Below, piece by piece: positions 32,407 through 44,517 of a stretch of DNA of 52,466 nucleotides. Below the pieces are notes generated by a model. It did not search any database, was not told where the DNA came from, and worked only from the letters and a program-made list of their open reading frames with translations. The stretch comes from Sanguinoderma infundibulare (Eukaryota > Basidiomycota > Agaricomycetes > Polyporales > Polyporaceae). The DNA is taken from contig JAVLRN010000025.1 of assembly GCA_032821775.1 (NCBI GenBank), forward strand, positions 1 to 52,466. The letters run 5' to 3'. The translations under genes were made by a program, and so were the position numbers. Numbering within the stretch: position 1 is the first letter of the stretch; the number at the start of each line of letters is the position of its first letter.

Positions 32407-33423
32407 GCCAACCGGGAACTGAAATGAAGAAATCTCAGCAACGGCTTGGTCAAGTTCAATGAGAGCGAGTGTACGTATGGGTAATTTGTGTCGCCGTATT
32501 TCAATTTGAAGGAAATTCGGAGGGTAGGGTCGGGGTTAAGATGCCAGAGTTCAAGGAGCTTAATAATTACGACATGTTGCTCTCGGCAAATTGCGGAGAC
32601 AACCCCACAACTCACGGTATATGTCGACATGATGAAGGTGGTCAACCTGCATGGAAAACAAGAGGACGGTGCTGCAGAGGTCGATTCAATCTGGACTGCG
32701 AAATTCAGTGATGTCATTGTCTATATTGATCGCTCACACTGGCAGGGATGAGAATGAAAGGTTGAATGCAACCAACGTGAGTGTGCTCGCACGGAGTCGC
32801 ACCTTCTCGCACGTGCCTTTCGACATTTGTATCTCTCCACCGTCCACGCCGGGCGCAGGTTGTCGGGCAAGCATCCAAAATCGATTTGCCTCCGAGCGAC
32901 CCTCGATCCTCCGCAGACGAGCTCCGATTGGAGCGCGCTGAATCCTGATGAGAGTGCAGGACTTCTCCCCCACCTCGACCATCAACAGGATCTTCACGTC
33001 CGAAGGGAGGCGAAGACATCCCATGATCGATGTCGCCTTTTTTTGGGGATAGACGGATAAGACGGAGAGCAGGACGTCGTTGTTCACAGCGGTCGGCGAC
33101 ATGCATACGGATTGTTCGAGTGAGCAGATCATTCACATCCCAGGCGAATGTGGGGTGGAGGCGTAGGAGAGGGAGAAAGCGGGGTCTCTGTCATCGTTAT
33201 TATTACAATACAACAAGACTATGTGCCAAAGGTTAGAACGTCGACATCAAGAGGATTCGAAGCGCACCAACCTGTGTTCTACACGGAGGTGCGCGTGGAG
33301 GAACGACGGAAAATGAGCGGTGGAGAGTGGATGTAGGTTGGACGAAAAGTCCTACAAAGCAGGATGAGCGAGTCCGTACATCGAGGACATCACATTGTCT
33401 CTCACCGATTCCATCCAAAGAGC
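32407..33423. other. Region with an F-box-like remnant
   Basis: On the minus strand from 33102, MSPTAVNNDVLLSVLSVYPQ and KKATSIMGCLRL resemble an F-box start (the pattern NxDVLxxxxSxxxxxxATxIM), and the frame stays open to 32734 without further family signal. The DNA at 32569-32603 repeats a block seen at 25970. Otherwise no gene is visible. Confidence 0.35.
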
Positions 33424-34386
33424 CTAGCCCCCGGTCAACAACCTCCCTTTCTTAATATAGTCATCGATGACTTTCCGCACGAAGGGACGGACCCCGCACT
33501 GCCTGTTCTCCATGTGTTGACAAAAGGAGCTCAGCGTCCGGTATTCGGTCCCGCATCCGCCGTAATCTCTCGGACAGCGGTACAGCTTGTCGCCGTGCAC
33601 GGGGCTGCCGAGGTGCGCGTTGAGCGCGACGAGCGACCGAAATGTGTTGTGGCATAGGTAGCACTCGTACGCGTAACCGTTCCACGCTCGTTCGGTGGCC
33701 CATTGCCTGACCACTTGCGGTCGAGAAGAGGACGCGGGCCCTGGGGGCCCCTGGATGAGCCGTTTCGGGTCAGTGATGATACCACCCTGGTCGTACCGGG
33801 CGACGAGGCGGTCGACCATGTCGCGCGTCATGCCAGACACGCATGTCCCGGATTCAAGGTGGAGGACGAGCGCGGGGGTGGAGATGAACAACCTCCCGCA
33901 ACCTTTCATGGGGCACTTGATGTTCGCCGGCTGATGGGTGGCGGAGCGGAGGTGCTGGCGCAGATTGTTCTCGTCCTGGAACATGCGCTTGCAGAACGAG
34001 CACCAGCGGCCGGCGTGCTCGCTGTTGCAGTGGGCGAGCATCGAGCTTTCGTCTCTGAACACCTTTGCGCAGGATAGAACATTATCGCGCAAATCAATCG
34101 CAAAGGATGAGGCAGCACCGAATGACAACTGACCATATTGCAGCCTGGGCATGGGTAGTGCGCCTCGGTGTAGTGCTCACTCAGCGAAATGTCCAAGTCG
34201 TCCATGATTTCTGCGCACAGCGTGCAGTACGTGTGGCGGGAGCTGTTCGTGTAGTGCTGAACAAGGGCCGCGGCGGACACGAAGTCCCTGTCGCAAGCAG
34301 AAGTGATGGTAGCTCGAGTTGCGTTCGTGCTGCCAGAGGGCCTGGTCACTACCAAACCAGCGTTCACAGCGGTCGCAATACGCCAT
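33424..34386 (-). pseudogene. C2H2 zinc-finger protein, paralogue 1, frameshifted
   Basis: Exon 1 starts at 34386 (MAYCDRCERWFGSDQALWQH) and continues as CDRDFVSAAALVQHYTNSS, HTYCTLCAEIM and HYTEAHYPCPGCNM. Intron 34133-34045 leads to exon 2: VFRDESSMLAHCNSEH, CKRMFQDENNLRQHLRSATH, CPMKGCGRLFISTPALVLHL, CYLCHNTFRSLVALNAHLGS and a C-terminus ending LLTGG. That is about six C2H2 or C2HC fingers, a family common in agaricomycetes and presumed to bind DNA or RNA. Between HHFC and CDRDF (near 34297) the frame shifts; a lost 5-nt TCTGC repeat unit would explain it. Apart from this the gene is intact. It could still be made as a shorter protein from a downstream start. Confidence 0.75.
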
Positions 34387-35764
34387 GATGGCAACGGAAG
34401 CCGAGCGGTCGAGAGGGGGAAAAGGAGGAACAAAGGGTGGTGAGCGGAGGGTGGCGGAGGCATCCGCGACCAGGTAGGCTCGTTCCCAGCGCTTGGTATT
34501 CAAACTCCGGTCGAAATCTCCCTCGGCGGAAAGCCACCTGCCTTTCACACTCCGCTTCTCCAAAAAAGGTAGGTGCATGCGCTTCCCGATCGACTGGTTC
34601 CAATCTAGCGACCAGGCCACTGTGGGGCGTTCTCGGCCCGGCGGGGAGTGCTTAGTCAGCACGGCGACCGCCTGCCGTCGTATGCGTTTGTGCGTGCGTG
34701 CCTTTCGTCTTGCCTGCACCTTCAACTCTCCCGCCTCTCTATTCGGCCTCATCAAGCTCTCGTTTTCTCCCACCTGAACGCGCTCACACATGCGCATATT
34801 CTCGAATGCATAGACCTGTGAGATTCCGTGCAACCAGCACAAGGTTCTCAGATAGTGGATGCATGTAGGCGAGTCTTCTGTTCTCTGTTTCTTTCCCCCG
34901 CTCGGAGTCCCCATGTATGTCCATGCATAATTGCATTATTTGTACACTCCAAGAAGGGCACTGCGCTGGAGATCGGCCTGGGGCGTGAGTCTCGCCATGT
35001 AAGTAAACGTCAGCACTCCCCAATCATAGCGACTCACAGGACGGGAGTTGGGTGCGCTCCTGCGGCACAAGCCTGTTACCGAGATCCGTGACAGCTGGGA
35101 ATATTTCGGGTTCTCGGAGCACTTGGACTATGTGCGCAGGTACCAAGACGGCATGCCTGGCGTGTTTGAGCCTGTTATTCCGGTCGGTCTCTCGTCTTTT
35201 CAGCTGGTGGTGCATGAGTTGATTATGCCCCGCCCTACAGGGTTTGCCAACGTGGTCTGCGAACGTGTTCAATTGCAAAGTTGACAGGCGGGGTGCATAT
35301 GTGGTGCGATTTGCTTGTAGAGCATCGGGACGACCCGGATGTGTTCACGGTGTACACGACTAAATCACGCTGTGCGCTTCCTTTCTCAGGCTTTCTCTCT
35401 ATCTGTGGTCCTTTCGGAGTCTCCTCTCCAGTATCTCTTCCCTCCTGGACTGCGGCTGGATGCGTTGCTAAGGCATCCGGGCCCGTAACTTGGTAGCCCT
35501 CCATCGAAGGGGCCTTATCATGTAGTTATTCAGGCAGAGGTACGTCTCCCATCGAGCATCCTCCGCACCATTGTATGCCTATCAGCACAAGGGCATTTTG
35601 CGCAGTCTCCATGGACACCAGAAGGCTGGTGTAGTCCAGATTTGACCTAGTCTTGGAAGCCTTGCCTATTGTCCAGCACCGTTTGACGCTCGTAGGAGGA
35701 TATATAGAAATGGCTGCGCGCCCTCGCGGCACTGTCTATCCCCCGTTTCTCCAGTTCTTGTACC
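34387..35764. other. Region with one unassigned open frame
   Basis: A plus-strand frame at 35048-35284 reads RHKPVTEIRDSWEYFGFSEH and LDYVRRYQDGMPGVFEPVIP. It looks protein-like in composition, but I could not place it in a family or find flanking exons with certainty. A second frame (35281-35496) includes MWCDLLVEHRDDPDVFTVY. These may be exons of one unrecognised or decayed gene. Confidence 0.3.
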
Positions 35765-36640
35765 TTGCTTGGCACTACTCTGAACTTCCTTTGGATGTCC
35801 GCAAGCGAGCATTACAACAACAGCTTCCGTCGTCATCCCCCCGTGACGATGTATTCGTTGGGCGCGACGTTCGGCCCCGAGGGCTACAACTCGGAGGGGC
35901 CGGTCGCGAGCCCATGCCTGGCCTGCAACACGGTCGGTTGTCATCCAATGGACACTGAGAGCTTTTCTAATAATGCATCTTGTTTACAGGTCAACCGGGA
36001 CCGGCGATCGCTGCTGGCGCACTGCAGCTCCGACCACGCTGACCGCTGGTGCCCGTCCTGCGAGCGCATGTTCCAGAACGAGAACAACCTCCGCCAGCAC
36101 CTCCGCTCCGCCGTCCACCAGTCCGCGAGCATCCAGTGCCCCATGAGGGGATGCGGGCGGTTGTTCATCTCCACCCCCGCGCTCGTCCTCCACCTCGAGT
36201 CCGGGACGTGCACGTCGGGCATGACGCGCGACATGGTCGACCGCCTCGTCGCCCGGTACGACAAACGCGGTATCATCACCGACCCGACGCGGCTCATCCA
36301 GGGTCCCCAAGGGCCCGCGTCCTCTTCTCGACCGCAAGTGGTCAGGCAATGGGCCACAGAACAGGCGTGGAACGGGTCGGCGTACGAGTGCTACGTGTGC
36401 CACAAGACGTTCCGGTCGCTCGTCGCGCTCAACGCGCACCTCGGCAGCCCCGTGCACGGCGACAAGCTGTACCGCTGTCCGAGGGATTACGGCGGATGCG
36501 GGACCGAGTACAGGATGCTCAGCTCGTTTTGTCAACACATCGAGCATGGGCAGTGCGGGGTGCAGCCGTTTGCGCGCGAGGCGAGGAGGGTCATCGATGG
36601 TGTCGTCAGCCACGGGAGGATGTTGTCCTTGAAGGACTAG
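35765..36640 (+). CDS. C2H2 zinc-finger protein, paralogue 2, 5' end replaced
   Basis: From about 35945 onward this is a close paralogue of the gene at 33424-34386: VNRDRRSLLAHCSSDHADRW, CPSCERMFQNENNLRQHLRS, CPMRGCGRLFISTPALVLHL, SGMTRDMVDRLVARYDKRG, YECYVCHKTFRSLVALNAHL and CGTEYRMLSSFCQH, ending at TAG 36638-36640. The intron at the shared position (35933-35989, 57 bp) is a multiple of three and open, so splicing or retention both keep frame. The N-terminal finger exon (MAYCDRCERWF) is missing; the upstream text (SEHYNNSFRRHPPVTMYSL) is only weakly similar, so this copy has lost its normal start. It is transcribed away from paralogue 1, an inverted pair 1.4 kb apart. Confidence 0.65.
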   Translation: MLGTTLNFLWMSASEHYNNSFRRHPPVTMYSLGATFGPEGYNSEGPVASPCLACNTVGCHPMDTESFSNNASCLQVNRDRRSLLAHCSSDHADRWCPSCERMFQNENNLRQHLRSAVHQSASIQCPMRGCGRLFISTPALVLHLESGTCTSGMTRDMVDRLVARYDKRGIITDPTRLIQGPQGPASSSRPQVVRQWATEQAWNGSAYECYVCHKTFRSLVALNAHLGSPVHGDKLYRCPRDYGGCGTEYRMLSSFCQHIEHGQCGVQPFAREARRVIDGVVSHGRMLSLKD

Positions 36641-37640
36641 GGATGATGTTTGATGACATCGCTGAGGAAGGAGGGGGGCGGACGTGCTCGATAAGTGGAT
36701 CCGGACTCGGACTCGCTGATGCTGCTTTGAACTGTGATTCCTCAGGCCTGTGTTTTCTCCCGCGCCACACTCGTCTCCCTTTGTTCGTTGGCAGGTCCAA
36801 CTCAACTCGGGAGAAGGCACAGGGTCGGTGCCCGTGGAGTCTCCCTCGCGTCGTCTGCTGACCTTTGACGTACTTATAGCCTGCAGGTTGTATTCTGTAA
36901 CATAATTGATACCATCAAGATCGCCCGGATTCTGCCTCCGTGGTTGTCGCCCTTTCCATTGAACGTAAGTCGCGGCGCTGGTCACAAATACCGCCGCATT
37001 CTCTTCCCACAATAACTGACTGGAAAGTGGTACGTATGTCGCGTGGCGGAAGGCTGCTTTCAAGTTCTAGTAACGAGGTAAGCAATGCCACACCGTCGTT
37101 CATCGAAAGCCATTTCATTTGCTTGATGCTTCACCGTCGTCTAGCTTCTGAGCGCTCAGAAGAATGCGGCCTGGGTTGTAAACGTCCGGCTGCGCATGCG
37201 CATGCAACAAATCATCAGTCGTCTTTGCACCTCGGTGTTCTTATCCCTATCCCGGCGCACAAACACAGCGTCATCTTCGAAGACGCCACCTGCGGGCGAA
37301 GTCGTCTGTGTAGGTCACGCTGATGCGCTCATCCTCGCAGGCGCGTACGCTGCCATCACTATGGCGCAGCTGACGCCATTTCTCGTCGTCCATCATTCAA
37401 AACACCGTGTGGCCGCTTCAGAAACCAAGTAGTGCATTTCGAGCTACGCAGTGATGGCTGTCCGGTCTGACAGCTGAAGAGCAGGTGGTGCACGGATGGA
37501 GCTACTGCGGCGGCGTGCGCAGAGCTGCTGTATAGTACAGTCTCAGACTCCACCAAGCATGTTCCATACGGGCTGGCGGTTGATGCTGCACATAAATACG
37601 GCTAACTTGATCTTCCCATCTTCTCCCTTGTACGACGAAC
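36641..37640. other. Intergenic region upstream of hydrolase C
   Basis: No gene. The right half (37220-37640) is similar to the DNA before hydrolase B (26890-27335), which supports duplication of promoter plus gene. Confidence 0.5.
37591..37598 (+). promoter_or_regulatory. TATA-like box of hydrolase C
   Basis: CATAAATA, 43 bp before the ATG at 37641, in the context CACATAAATACGGC shared with copy B. Confidence 0.5.
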
Positions 37641-40064
37641 ATGTTTCTCTCATCCTCTTCAGCATTCCTCGCATCGCTCTTTTTCGGTATCCCACATGGT
37701 AGTTCTGCACATGCCGTCGAAGGCCTCGCCTCGAACTACTCGGTGAGTCGCTTGCACTTTAATGCATATTGTATTTGGATCTCTGAACGAATGCCTAGGG
37801 TGGCAGCAACCTATCGACCATTCACTGGGGGCCCTGCGACCCTTCCCTGGCGCTGAACCCCTCGCTGTCATGCGGCTTCTTCGATGTTCCTCTCGATTAC
37901 CATGACCCCTCCGTAGGCAATGCCCGTCTCGCCGTGGTTAAGGCGAATGCCACACACGGCCGTCGGGGAACTGTCTTCATGAACCCCGGTAAACTTAGCC
38001 AAACGACTCCAAGGTGGTTGACTCTGACCAAAAAGCGTTACACACCAGGCGGGCCCGGCGACTCCGGCCTCGAAGCTCTGTCCGCGACGAGCGCGCTCCT
38101 TCTCGCACAGACAGGCGGCGTCTACGACATCGTCAGCTGGGACCCGCGCGGTGTCGGCTCTCTCACGACGTCAGTCCGCTCCCCGTCCTAGCATCGCGCT
38201 CACCGTTGACTAACGGAGCTCGCTCATCCCTCAGGCCCGGAGACGTCCTCTGCTTCACAGACGCGGACGACTACGCTTCGTTCTGGAACGGCACGATCGA
38301 GCTCACCGGCATCAACATGATCGGCAACTTCACCGACCAGGCGGACATCGACGCGCTGCTCGCCCAGGCAGACAGCATGCAGCAGAAGTACGACGCGCTC
38401 GGGGTGCGCTGTCAGCAGCACTCTGACGGGAGATACCTGAAGTACCTCGGTACGGCGGCGACGGTGCGCGATTTGGTCGCGATGGCGGACACGCTGGATG
38501 GACCTGGTGCCCCGGTTAATTACGTTGGGCTATCGTACGGGACGATACTTGGGTCGTGGCTTTTGGGCAGTAAGTGTCTAAGTTGTCAGTAAACACTCCG
38601 GAAAAAACAGTCCTCACGCAACTGCTTCATAGTGTTCCCCGAGGTACGCTCGGCAGCAAGCGATAAATAAGGATCAATCTCACCTCTATCGCAGCGCGCC
38701 GGCCGCATTATTCTTGATGGCGTCGTCAATCCCCAGGCCTACGTCTTTGATCCAGTGCTCGGCGTACTCGTACGTTCCCCTAAAATTGAGACATCTCACT
38801 AGGGCTTTTCCTTACACTTTCTCAGGGATGGCCCAGTCAGCTGACGTCTTCCGACGACGTTTACAAGGGCGCCGTCACTACTTGCGCCCTCGCTGGCCCG
38901 GAAGGCTGTGCGTTCACTTCCGAAGGAGACGGTCCCCTCGATGTCCATGACCGTGTCCAGACCATGTTGAAGACGGCACACGACGCGCAGCGTGCGGGCG
39001 TGTCGCTTTCAATCACTTCAGGGCAGCTGAGGAGTAAGTACGAAGATATCAGGGAGCGGCTGTGGGTAACGAATGCAAACAGCCGGCGCGCTCTGGCCGA
39101 GCATGTATGCAGTTACTGCTTGGCCGAGCCTAATGAACGTCACGCTCCCTCAAGCAGAGCAGGTCATTCTGCAGGAGACTCAAGGTGTCACCAATGTGAC
39201 TAAGCGGTCTGATCTACGCAAGTGAGTACCTGAGGGCTTCCAATGTCCCCGCGGGTTACTGACTATCTTTTTACAATCTGGCCAGGCGGGGCGAGTTCAC
39301 GAACATCACTTACAACACGCAAGCCATCCTATGCAGCGACGCCCCAGACGCTACGGCGAACGACACGATGACTAACGTCTTCGAGACGATCATATCGACG
39401 TCCCAGAACCTCTCCCACATGTGTAGCCCTCCATTGTTCGGTTTGGCGTTCCGGGTTGCGACTCATGATGTATGTTCTGCAGATGCGTCCCAGTGGCCCG
39501 CGACGTCTGTTGCTTGCTCCTTCTGGCCGATTCGGGCAGTCGAACGATACACGGGACCGTTCAACAAGACCCTCGCGAACAACATCCTCGTCATCGGAAA
39601 CACGGTATGTGCCGACAGTGACCTTCTCGGCGACATCCTGATAATGTGAGAACTTTAGTATGACCCCGCAACCCCCTTTCATGGCGCGCAAGCAGTGGCA
39701 GATGGGTTTGGGGACCAGGCCGCGCTTGTCCGGTTGAACGCCTTTGGGGTGAGTCCGCGCACCGACGCGTCGCCTTTGCCCTCACAATTAAGGGAGCATT
39801 TCTGCCTCTGCAGCATACCTCGTTGACCGCGCCTGGCGGCTCATCATGCCTCAACAATATTGTCTTGAAGTACATGACTGACGGAACGGTGAGCACGATG
39901 GAACGCTGTATCGCCAGGGGCCTTGAAGGTCTCATAGTCGTATATGCGTTGAATAGCTGCCTGAAGGCGACGACACGGTGTGCGAGGTCGACGATACTTT
40001 CGAGATCTTTCCAGGTGTCAGCACCAGGATGGTTATCGCGAACCTTCCCGCTGGTTCCATCTAG
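37641..40064 (+). CDS. Secreted alpha/beta hydrolase, S33/TAP-like, copy C (570 aa)
   Basis: Sister of copy B with the same 13-exon plan (37641-37742, 37799-37988, 38049-38169, 38235-38569, 38633-38643, 38695-38769, 38826-39033, 39083-39221, 39286-39422, 39483-39604, 39659-39748, 39814-39888, 39957-40064), 570 residues, no stop. It has a signal peptide (MFLSSSSAFLASLFF), IHWGPCDPS, oxyanion motif GGPGDSG (Asp in the position that is Gly in A and D), VSWDPRGVG, nucleophile Ser238 in GLSYGT, Asp482 in YDPATP and His511 in AFGHTS. The middle of the gene, introns included, is almost identical to copy B, while the first exon and intron differ more. It is followed by the deleted F-box copy and hydrolase D, all on the plus strand. 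Confidence 0.9.
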
Positions 40065-40724
40065 GTTGACTGTAACGCGCCTCCCCGCCGCTCTCCCGAT
40101 ACGACCAGCCGCTGGTGCGCCACCATCTCCCCGTCCTGTTTCCCAATGGCTCCCTTGTCCCTTTAATTCGCACCTTCTCGCCGCCGACCCAGGCCTGTCG
40201 TTACCAATAGTCAATGTATTCTTTTTTATCCTCCCCCCGAGTCTCGACTACTATGAGTACACTCGCGTTCGGGGACTATAGGATCAACTAACAATTTAGC
40301 AACGTGTGAGTGACGGGAAAATTCGCCGGGCAAGGTACACGAAGTCGCGAAGACGGATGGAAACGCGTGTGCCACAAATCCTTCCTCGTGGCCGCAACAC
40401 TAGTAGGCTAGTTGATACCGGGATCATCGGAGGAGTAGAAAGTGAGCAGAAACAACCGGTTGAATGAAGTCAATTTGACGTGCGGACTGCATCGACGTGC
40501 TGTATTTTGTGCACGACCTGCGCCTTAGAGGACATCGCGGACCAGTCGGCACAGGTGATAGGAGGGTGACGCGAGGCGCCCAGGCAACCAAAGCTGTGTC
40601 GCCTTTACATCGGATAAGAAAATTTGGTCTAATGCATTACAACGAGCGATCTAATGAATCGATAAGAAATTTGTATTGGATCGAAGGTCCCTATCAATCT
40701 GGTAAGAACATTCGCACAAGACCG
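40065..40724. other. Intergenic region after hydrolase C
   Basis: The first 200 bp match the tail of copy B (29772-29960). No gene is seen beyond that. Confidence 0.45.
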
Positions 40725-41134
40725 TCCACGCCGACATGTGGACGTTGCCGCTCGCCGTCATCTCCATGGGTCAAGCGACTACCGCCACCTTCCCTGAGGG
40801 CCCAACCTCCTGAGCTTGACAAGTCTCGACACCTTCATACTGGACACCGAGATACGTGATCTTATTCTGTCCCCAAGCATCCTTATCCTCTGCCGGGTGT
40901 ACTCGTTCATCGACCACCTGGAGTCCATTGAGAGGGCGACGGCGCTAGAGAGGCTGGATATTTTGTGTTGTGGGGAGACGGAGGAGGAGGTCAAGGTTGC
41001 GTTGGAGGAGACGGCTAGCAGGTACGAGTATGATCCTGTATGGTCAGAACTATGTTGCGCTCGTCCCCAACGGGCGGCGGGATACCATCGCAGTCCTCTT
41101 CGAGCACTGGTCCACCTACGATGACTGTCTGTGA
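40725..41134 (+). pseudogene. Internally deleted copy of the F-box gene at 21431
   Basis: The DNA matches the 3' half of the F-box gene. It begins with a CTCGCCGTCATCT block (copy 1 at about 21895), skips about 88 bp of copy 1, resumes at GACTACCGCCACCTTCCCTG, and continues as SLTSLDTFILDTEIRDLILS, ERATALERLDILCCGETEEE and ETASRYEYDP. A further in-frame 21-bp segment is missing (after the VYS.ID/VYSSVD position) and a frameshift occurs at about 41036. The last part (VALVPNGRRDTIAVLF, then HWSTYDDCL) is in the shifted frame and ends at TGA 41132-41134. The F-box itself is absent. It lies about 1.1 kb upstream of hydrolase D, as the intact gene lies 1.05 kb upstream of hydrolase A. Confidence 0.85.
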
Positions 41135-42220
41135 CGCATCAGCTGTCGATCTCTCAGTATACGTGAACCTTGGTAAGCCCGTCCAAAGTCGTCAAACAGA
41201 CGCAATTAATGAAGTCCGACTGATATTATTGATCAGATTTGGCTTCTAGGAACACAATCAAGTTGTTATCATACGGAAAAATATAATGCATCTACTAGAG
41301 TACCAACTCGGAATGAGATGACAGCTCTAGGGATCCCAAAGCACGACGTCAGCAGGGTAAGCAAGAACTCGCGACTCATTCCGAGCCTTCTAACAGGTAC
41401 CGTAATGTGTGCGTTCCATCGTTAACATTTCGACCTGATGCCGTCCATGCACGCGGCGTTGGCACCATCGATAGTAACTTCATTTCACTGGAGGTCGAGT
41501 CCTCGCCCGCAACAGCTAACCGCTGCGCTGTTCAACCTCGCTGGCCAACGTTTCGGAATCCCGAATTCGTTGTTTTGGACGCCGCCGCGACACACTCTCT
41601 CTCACGTTGGCCTCACCCTCCTGCTCGGCCCCTCTGCCTCGACCTCGCTCTCCACTTCCTGCTATCTTCTCAGTCATCCTCATCCTCGAGCTCGAGCTTC
41701 TTCCTAGACACACCTATTAGATCACCTGGGGGGGGGGTTCCCGTGCACGTGTCGTACATGTCGGGAGCGCTGCTAGTCCTCGTGCGCGTTGCAGGTCCCG
41801 CGTCTACGAGAGGCCTTGGCAGTTCAAAGGAGCCCAAGGCTCGATGCCAAGCAGGTTAGTCATTACCAAGCACTTGAAACCGATTTCGAGCCTTATAACC
41901 TGTGCAGCTGACCATGTACCTATACGGAGTGCCAGCGGAATGCGTGTTCCCCCCACCTGGCGCTTGTCTCTCAACTGTCCAGGTCTTAGCCCTAGACTGG
42001 GAGCGTATCATTTATCTGCGCCTGCAACGTCATTTGACTCGAAGAGCGCTCCAATGAGTCTCCAAGGTCTTTCGACGACAGTTCCGATGCCCTCGCCCAA
42101 GCCCTAAGCACACCTGAACACCACGGCGCAACATTGTGGCTGCGCGGGTCACTAGCGCCCCCGAGGTATATAATCTTTCGCGCTTCTGCCAAATTCACAG
42201 CAATCAAACAACACTACCCG
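41135..42220. other. Intergenic region upstream of hydrolase D
   Basis: No supported gene. A run of nine G lies at about 41731. The last 100 bp are similar to the promoter of hydrolase A. Confidence 0.4.
42167..42173 (+). promoter_or_regulatory. TATA box of hydrolase D
   Basis: TATATAA in the context CCGAGGTATATAATCTTTCG, 48 bp before the ATG at 42221; equivalent to the element before copy A. Confidence 0.6.
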
Positions 42221-44517
42221 ATGGCCTCTAGGCTTCTCTGTCTCTCGACCCTCTCTGTGCTAGCCTCCTTGCCTGGCCGCGCCTCCGCACACGCTCCGTC
42301 GCCGATACAATGGGGACCATGCGATCCTTCCATCGTCACGAACCCCACACTATCGTGCGGATTCTTCGACATACCACTCGACTACCATAATCCCGACGCC
42401 GGACGAGGTCGACTAGCTGTCGTGAAGGCCAACGCGACAGGCCAACGCCGCGGCACGGTTTTCTATCAGGGAGGCCCTGGCGGTTCTGGACTCGAGGCCG
42501 TCAACTACGATGCCCCGATACTGTTCAACATGACTGGCGGAGTGTATGACGTCGTGAGCTGGGATCGGCGCGGCATCGGCTCTCTCACCATGTACGTGCG
42601 CATATGTGGATTTCGGTGAAGTAGGGGCTGAATCCTGCGCTGGCAGACCTGGCGAGGTTTTCTGCTTCAACACCGCTGAGGAGCACGACGCGTTCTTCAA
42701 CGGCACCATCGAGCTGACCGGGATCGAGTATACGGGCAACTTCACCGACCCCGCCGACGTCGGGGCGTTGCTATCCCAGGCGTCGATCATGCAGCAGAAG
42801 TACGAGGAGGTCGGCAAGAAGTGCCTGAACGGCCCGTCGGGGCGGTACTTGGCGTACGTCGGTGAGGCGGCGACGGTGCGCGACATGGTCGCCATGGCGG
42901 ACGCGCTGGATGGACCTGATCAGCCGGTAAACTACGTGGGGTTGTCGTATGGAACCCTTCTGGGTTCTTGGTTTGTCAATAGTGAGTCGACCGTTTCGCG
43001 TTCCACGCCAACGTGCACTGACCCCTTGCCATCCAGTGTTTCCTCACGTAAGTGCTTGTTTCTTTCTCGCGCCGGTGGCCAATAACGGAGAAGAGCCCAG
43101 CGCGTCGGACGGGTGATCCTGGACGGCGTGATAGACCCCGTCATCTTCGCAACAGAACCATTCTCGGTGGTGCGTAGCTTTCACGGTGCTGCGAGTCTCG
43201 GAGCTGACCGAGCGGTCGTTCTACGTGCTCCTCTCCTGTAGAGCGAAGCTATCTTTGGCAGCGACCCCGAAAAGGTATATGAAGGCTTCGTCACGGGATG
43301 CGCCCTCTCCGGCCCCAATGGGTGTCCCATCGCTTCGAACGCAACCTCCGCCGAAGGCGTGGACGCCAACATCCAAGCGCTGTTGCAAGCCGCCTACTAT
43401 GCTGCGCGGAAGAATTCCTCCATTCCGGTCTCTTCGACAACCATACGGTGTAAGCAAAGCCATACTGCCCCTCGTATAATGGATGTCCGCTCACGATCCG
43501 TGAAAATGAAGCATTACTCTTCAGCCAGATGTACTTGCCCTGGGTATGGTCGACGTTTGCGAACACGACATATCCTCAGCTAGTCCAAGCCGTGGCTCAA
43601 GACACTCAGTCGAATTCGTCCATAATTGGCCGCCGTAGGTGGGTGTGCCTCACTCATTATAGTCTCCATGGAACGAGAATTCATGCTGTTTCTTTGCAGA
43701 AACACGCTGCAGACTCGTGCCCATGAAACCGGGGTGTCTTACACAAGTCAAGCCATCTGGTGCGGGGACAGTATCGACCTGCCCAACACCACCATGCTCG
43801 AGATCTTCGACGGGGTCATTTCAAGGACCCGGAACGTTTCCCGCATGTGTACGTCGACCTGTGCTAAACGTGGCTGTGTGATCCGATCTTGACCCTTGAA
43901 CGCGCCTCGGTGTCATATAGATGGCGGCCTCTGGCCCTCCCCGATATACATGTGCCCCTACTGGCCTGCGCGATCGGTGGAACGGTATCCGGGTCCGTTC
44001 AACAGGACGCTAGCGAACAAGATCCTCGTTGCGAGCAACTTGGTGAGCCCCAATTGATTTGTTATCGGCGGTCGTCAATTCGTGCAGTGGTGGAATACTG
44101 ATACTGACTCGTGGCCAGTTCGATCCTTCTACTGCCTTGGAGGGTGCTGAACGGGTCGCTAATCTGTTGGGCGAGAGCGCGACACTGGTCACGCAGAACG
44201 GCTTTGGGGTGAGTGCAATATCCACCAATTCTTGTTCGAATCCTGCGAGGCCGCGAATAGTGATCCTTCGCTCGACTCGCAGCATACCACGCTCTCCGCT
44301 CCCTCTGCTTGTCTGCACAACATTGCCATGACGTACATGGTCACTGGAGAGGTGAACTTCGCGATTTTGACTTTAGCCTTGGAATGCATCATTGATCGTC
44401 TTCCCTGAGTCGCAGCTCCCTGAAGGTCCTGTCGTGTGTGACGTGGACGGGTTCGAGCTGTTCGCCGGGGTGAACACCTCGATGATCTTGGCCAACATGC
44501 ACGGTTCTGGTTTCTGA
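42221..44517 (+). CDS. Secreted alpha/beta hydrolase, S33/TAP-like, copy D (545 aa)
   Basis: Sister of copy A with the same 11-exon plan (42221-42591, 42647-42981, 43037-43047, 43101-43169, 43242-43447, 43525-43638, 43700-43848, 43921-44042, 44119-44208, 44283-44351, 44416-44517). All exons have the same length as in A except the first, which is one codon shorter: the oxyanion region reads FYQGGPGGSG instead of FYNPGGPGGSG. It has a signal peptide (MASRLLCLSTLSVLASLPGR), IQWGPCDPS, VSWDRRGIG (Pro changed to Arg), nucleophile Ser224 in GLSYGT, Asp461 in FDPSTA and His490 in GFGHTT. The Asp motif ends TA rather than TP. There is no stop or frameshift over 545 residues, so the product is probably made and secreted; its substrate is unknown. 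Confidence 0.9.

Noticed and set aside
36049..36861. A 270-codon plus-strand frame rich in Arg and Pro
   Set aside because: Alternative frame of the zinc-finger paralogue 2 body, without domain content.
35984..37063. A 359-codon minus-strand frame
   Set aside because: Antisense of zinc-finger paralogue 2; the plus strand has the C2H2 motifs.
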